Shown here: piece after piece, positions 6,299-7,151 of the stretch | Layout of the letters: every line of letters starts with the position of its first letter | Position numbering within the stretch: the stretch's first letter is position 1 | From: an uncultured bacterium | GTDB taxonomy: Bacteria; Bacillota_I; Bacilli_A; RF39; UBA660 | Direction of reading: 5' to 3' | Assembly (NCBI GenBank): GCA_905215635.1 | Contig: CAJMQX010000034.1 | Coordinates: 1-7,151, forward strand | DNA: 7,151 bases | Made by a program: the position numbers and the translations under genes | Notes under the pieces: generated by a model | Told to the model about the DNA's origin: nothing | Databases searched by the model: none | What the model saw: only the letters and a program-made list of their open reading frames with translations

Positions 6299-6826
6299 CT
6301 TGCATTACGAATAATGATTATTCCTGAGCCACCTAATCCACCAGTTCCATTCATACCAGCTCCGCCACCAGCCTTGTGCACCCCATGCTTCTAATTTATA
6401 AGTTCCAGTAATTGGCACCGTAAAAGTTTGTTCTCCAGCAGTAGTGTACAAATCTTTTTTATTAGAATAAATATATTTAACACCAGCTGAAGATAAATAA
6501 GCGATATTACCTAATTTATCAGTTAACTTTATACATCCATAATATGTTATATCATATGTATAACTTTCTGAGTATTCTTTCGATAAAGCCGTCTGTTCTT
6601 CATATGTAGCTGCACTACAATTACTATTCGTAGTTAAAGCAAATCCGTATGTATTAGTAAGTCCTGATCCTTCATCACCAAAATTAGATAAGGTTAAAGT
6701 AAACTTACCATCATTAAGTGATAATAATGCTGTTCCATATGGAATATCATCTTTCCATTTAGCAAATAATGTTAAATCTCCTGATTCTTCATGCGTACCA
6801 CTAAATTCTCCTATACTAATACTGTA
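6295..6826 (-). pseudogene. Remnant of a secreted Flg_new/glycine-rich domain protein, frameshifted
   Basis: Reading down from 6826, after an in-frame TAA at 6829-6827, there are about 152 open codons with no methionine or other plausible early start. The sequence opens with GEFSGTHEESGDLTLFAKWK, whose end resembles a Listeria-Bacteroides (Flg_new/InlB B) repeat. A region with two cysteines follows, then QTFTVPITGTYKLEAWGAQG, the typical opening of a bacterial glycine-rich domain. At about 6370 the frame breaks (one extra base or two missing). In the next frame the protein continues GGAGMNGTGGLGGSGIIIIR and stops with TAG at 6297-6295, the typical close of the same domain type. The long glycine-rich core expected between these two pieces is absent. 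The gene therefore lacks its 5' end and core and has a frameshift. It ends in a terminator. The intact ancestor was probably a large extracellular protein. A sequencing or assembly error could explain the single frameshift but not the missing start. Confidence 0.75.
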
Positions 6827-7151
6827 TTATTTTTCCACATTTATCCATTTTATATTTCCAATATGCCGTATGTAATCTATAAGCATAATTATTTGCTCTA
6901 TAAAAATAATTTGGATAATAATCTGTTTCTCCTAAATTAGAAAGAGCTACTACTATATATGGATTATTAGCAAAAACTATTGATACATCATGTATTGCTG
7001 TGCCACTCCAACCACTCTTGTTAGCTACTTGATAATTATTTTTTCCTTTAATAAATTTTGGATTTGCTATCAAAAAATTATTCATTGCCTCTTCTCCATA
7101 TTCTTTATTATCAATATATTATACACATTGTAGTTCCGCGAAAACTCTGGT
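6816..7151 (-). pseudogene. C-terminal fragment of a beta-lactamase-fold serine hydrolase
   Basis: An 89-codon open stretch from ATG 7085 to TAG 6816 encodes the end of a class A beta-lactamase/PBP-type serine hydrolase. It shows the third active-site box K23-S24-G25 (QVANKSGWSG), then IHDVSIVFANNPYIVVALSN, the strand pattern that follows the KTG box. The Ser-x-x-Lys and second boxes would lie upstream and are absent. Family-like sequence seems to continue before the ATG (YIDNKEYGEEA), then meets an in-frame TAA at 7121-7119. The adjacent frame at 7150-7118 reads PEFSRNYNVYN and would join smoothly, as NVYN-YIDN, if one base were restored. I therefore call it a frameshifted pseudogene running off the right edge. 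A GGAGAAGAGG sequence before the ATG means a short fragment might still be translated, but it could not be a hydrolase. Its 3' end overlaps the glycine-rich remnant by 11 nt. Confidence 0.7.

Noticed and set aside
1..7151. TGA read as tryptophan, as in mycoplasmas
   Set aside because: No gene here ends with TGA, but no in-frame TGA occurs inside the clear genes and tryptophan is encoded by TGG. The breaks in the remnants are a TAA stop, a TAA ahead of the start-less fragment and a frame change, which recoding would not repair.
6295..7151. Mobile element as the cause of the broken genes
   Set aside because: No transposase, terminal inverted repeat or target duplication is visible; the breaks look like small indels and deletions.

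Overview
The window is strongly AT-rich, and every gene I can support lies on the minus strand, so the biological reading order runs from high to low coordinates. The organism looks like a low-GC Bacillota relative close to the Mollicutes, for example an uncultured gut Bacilli lineage of the RF39/Erysipelotrichia type. Three things suggest this: the amidase nucleophile motif of GatA is DTGDSIR, the form I associate with mycoplasmas; GatB is of the Bacillus type, without a cysteine knuckle; and the surface proteins are typical of such gut lineages. This placement is inference from sequence style, not from a marker gene. Tryptophan is encoded by TGG, and all seven visible stops are TAA or TAG.

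Layout in transcription order. (1) 7151-6295 is a decayed stretch. It holds the C-terminal part of a beta-lactamase-fold serine hydrolase (6816-7151) interrupted upstream by a stop or frameshift. Abutting it is a fragment of a secreted glycine-rich protein (6295-6826) with no start codon, a frameshift and an apparently deleted glycine-rich core. It is followed by a hairpin terminator. (2) 6206-2978 is a compact gatC-gatA-gatB operon for the Glu-tRNA(Gln)/Asp-tRNA(Asn) amidotransferase. It has an extended -10 promoter, a very short leader, a 1-nt gap between gatC and gatA, an 8-nt overlap between gatA and gatB, and a clear intrinsic terminator. (3) 2934-175 is a two-gene surface operon with a good promoter (TTGACA, 17 nt, extended -10), a palindrome at the transcription start and its own terminator. 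It encodes a membrane-anchored, cysteine-rich repeat protein with a tryptophan ladder like that of thrombospondin type 1 repeats, then a lipoprotein of no recognised family. (4) 169-1 is an extended -10 promoter and the 5' end of another membrane-anchored or secreted protein that runs off the window.

The gatCAB genes form one enzyme: GatA releases ammonia from glutamine, GatB activates and amidates the misacylated tRNA, and GatC holds the two together. The cysteine-rich protein and lipoprotein are co-transcribed with only 11 nt between them and would both act outside the membrane, so a shared envelope function is a reasonable guess, but no biochemical role can be read from the sequence. The most noteworthy items are this unassigned surface pair and the remnants of two extracellular genes upstream of gatC. 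I see no mobile element, CRISPR array, tRNA or rRNA.
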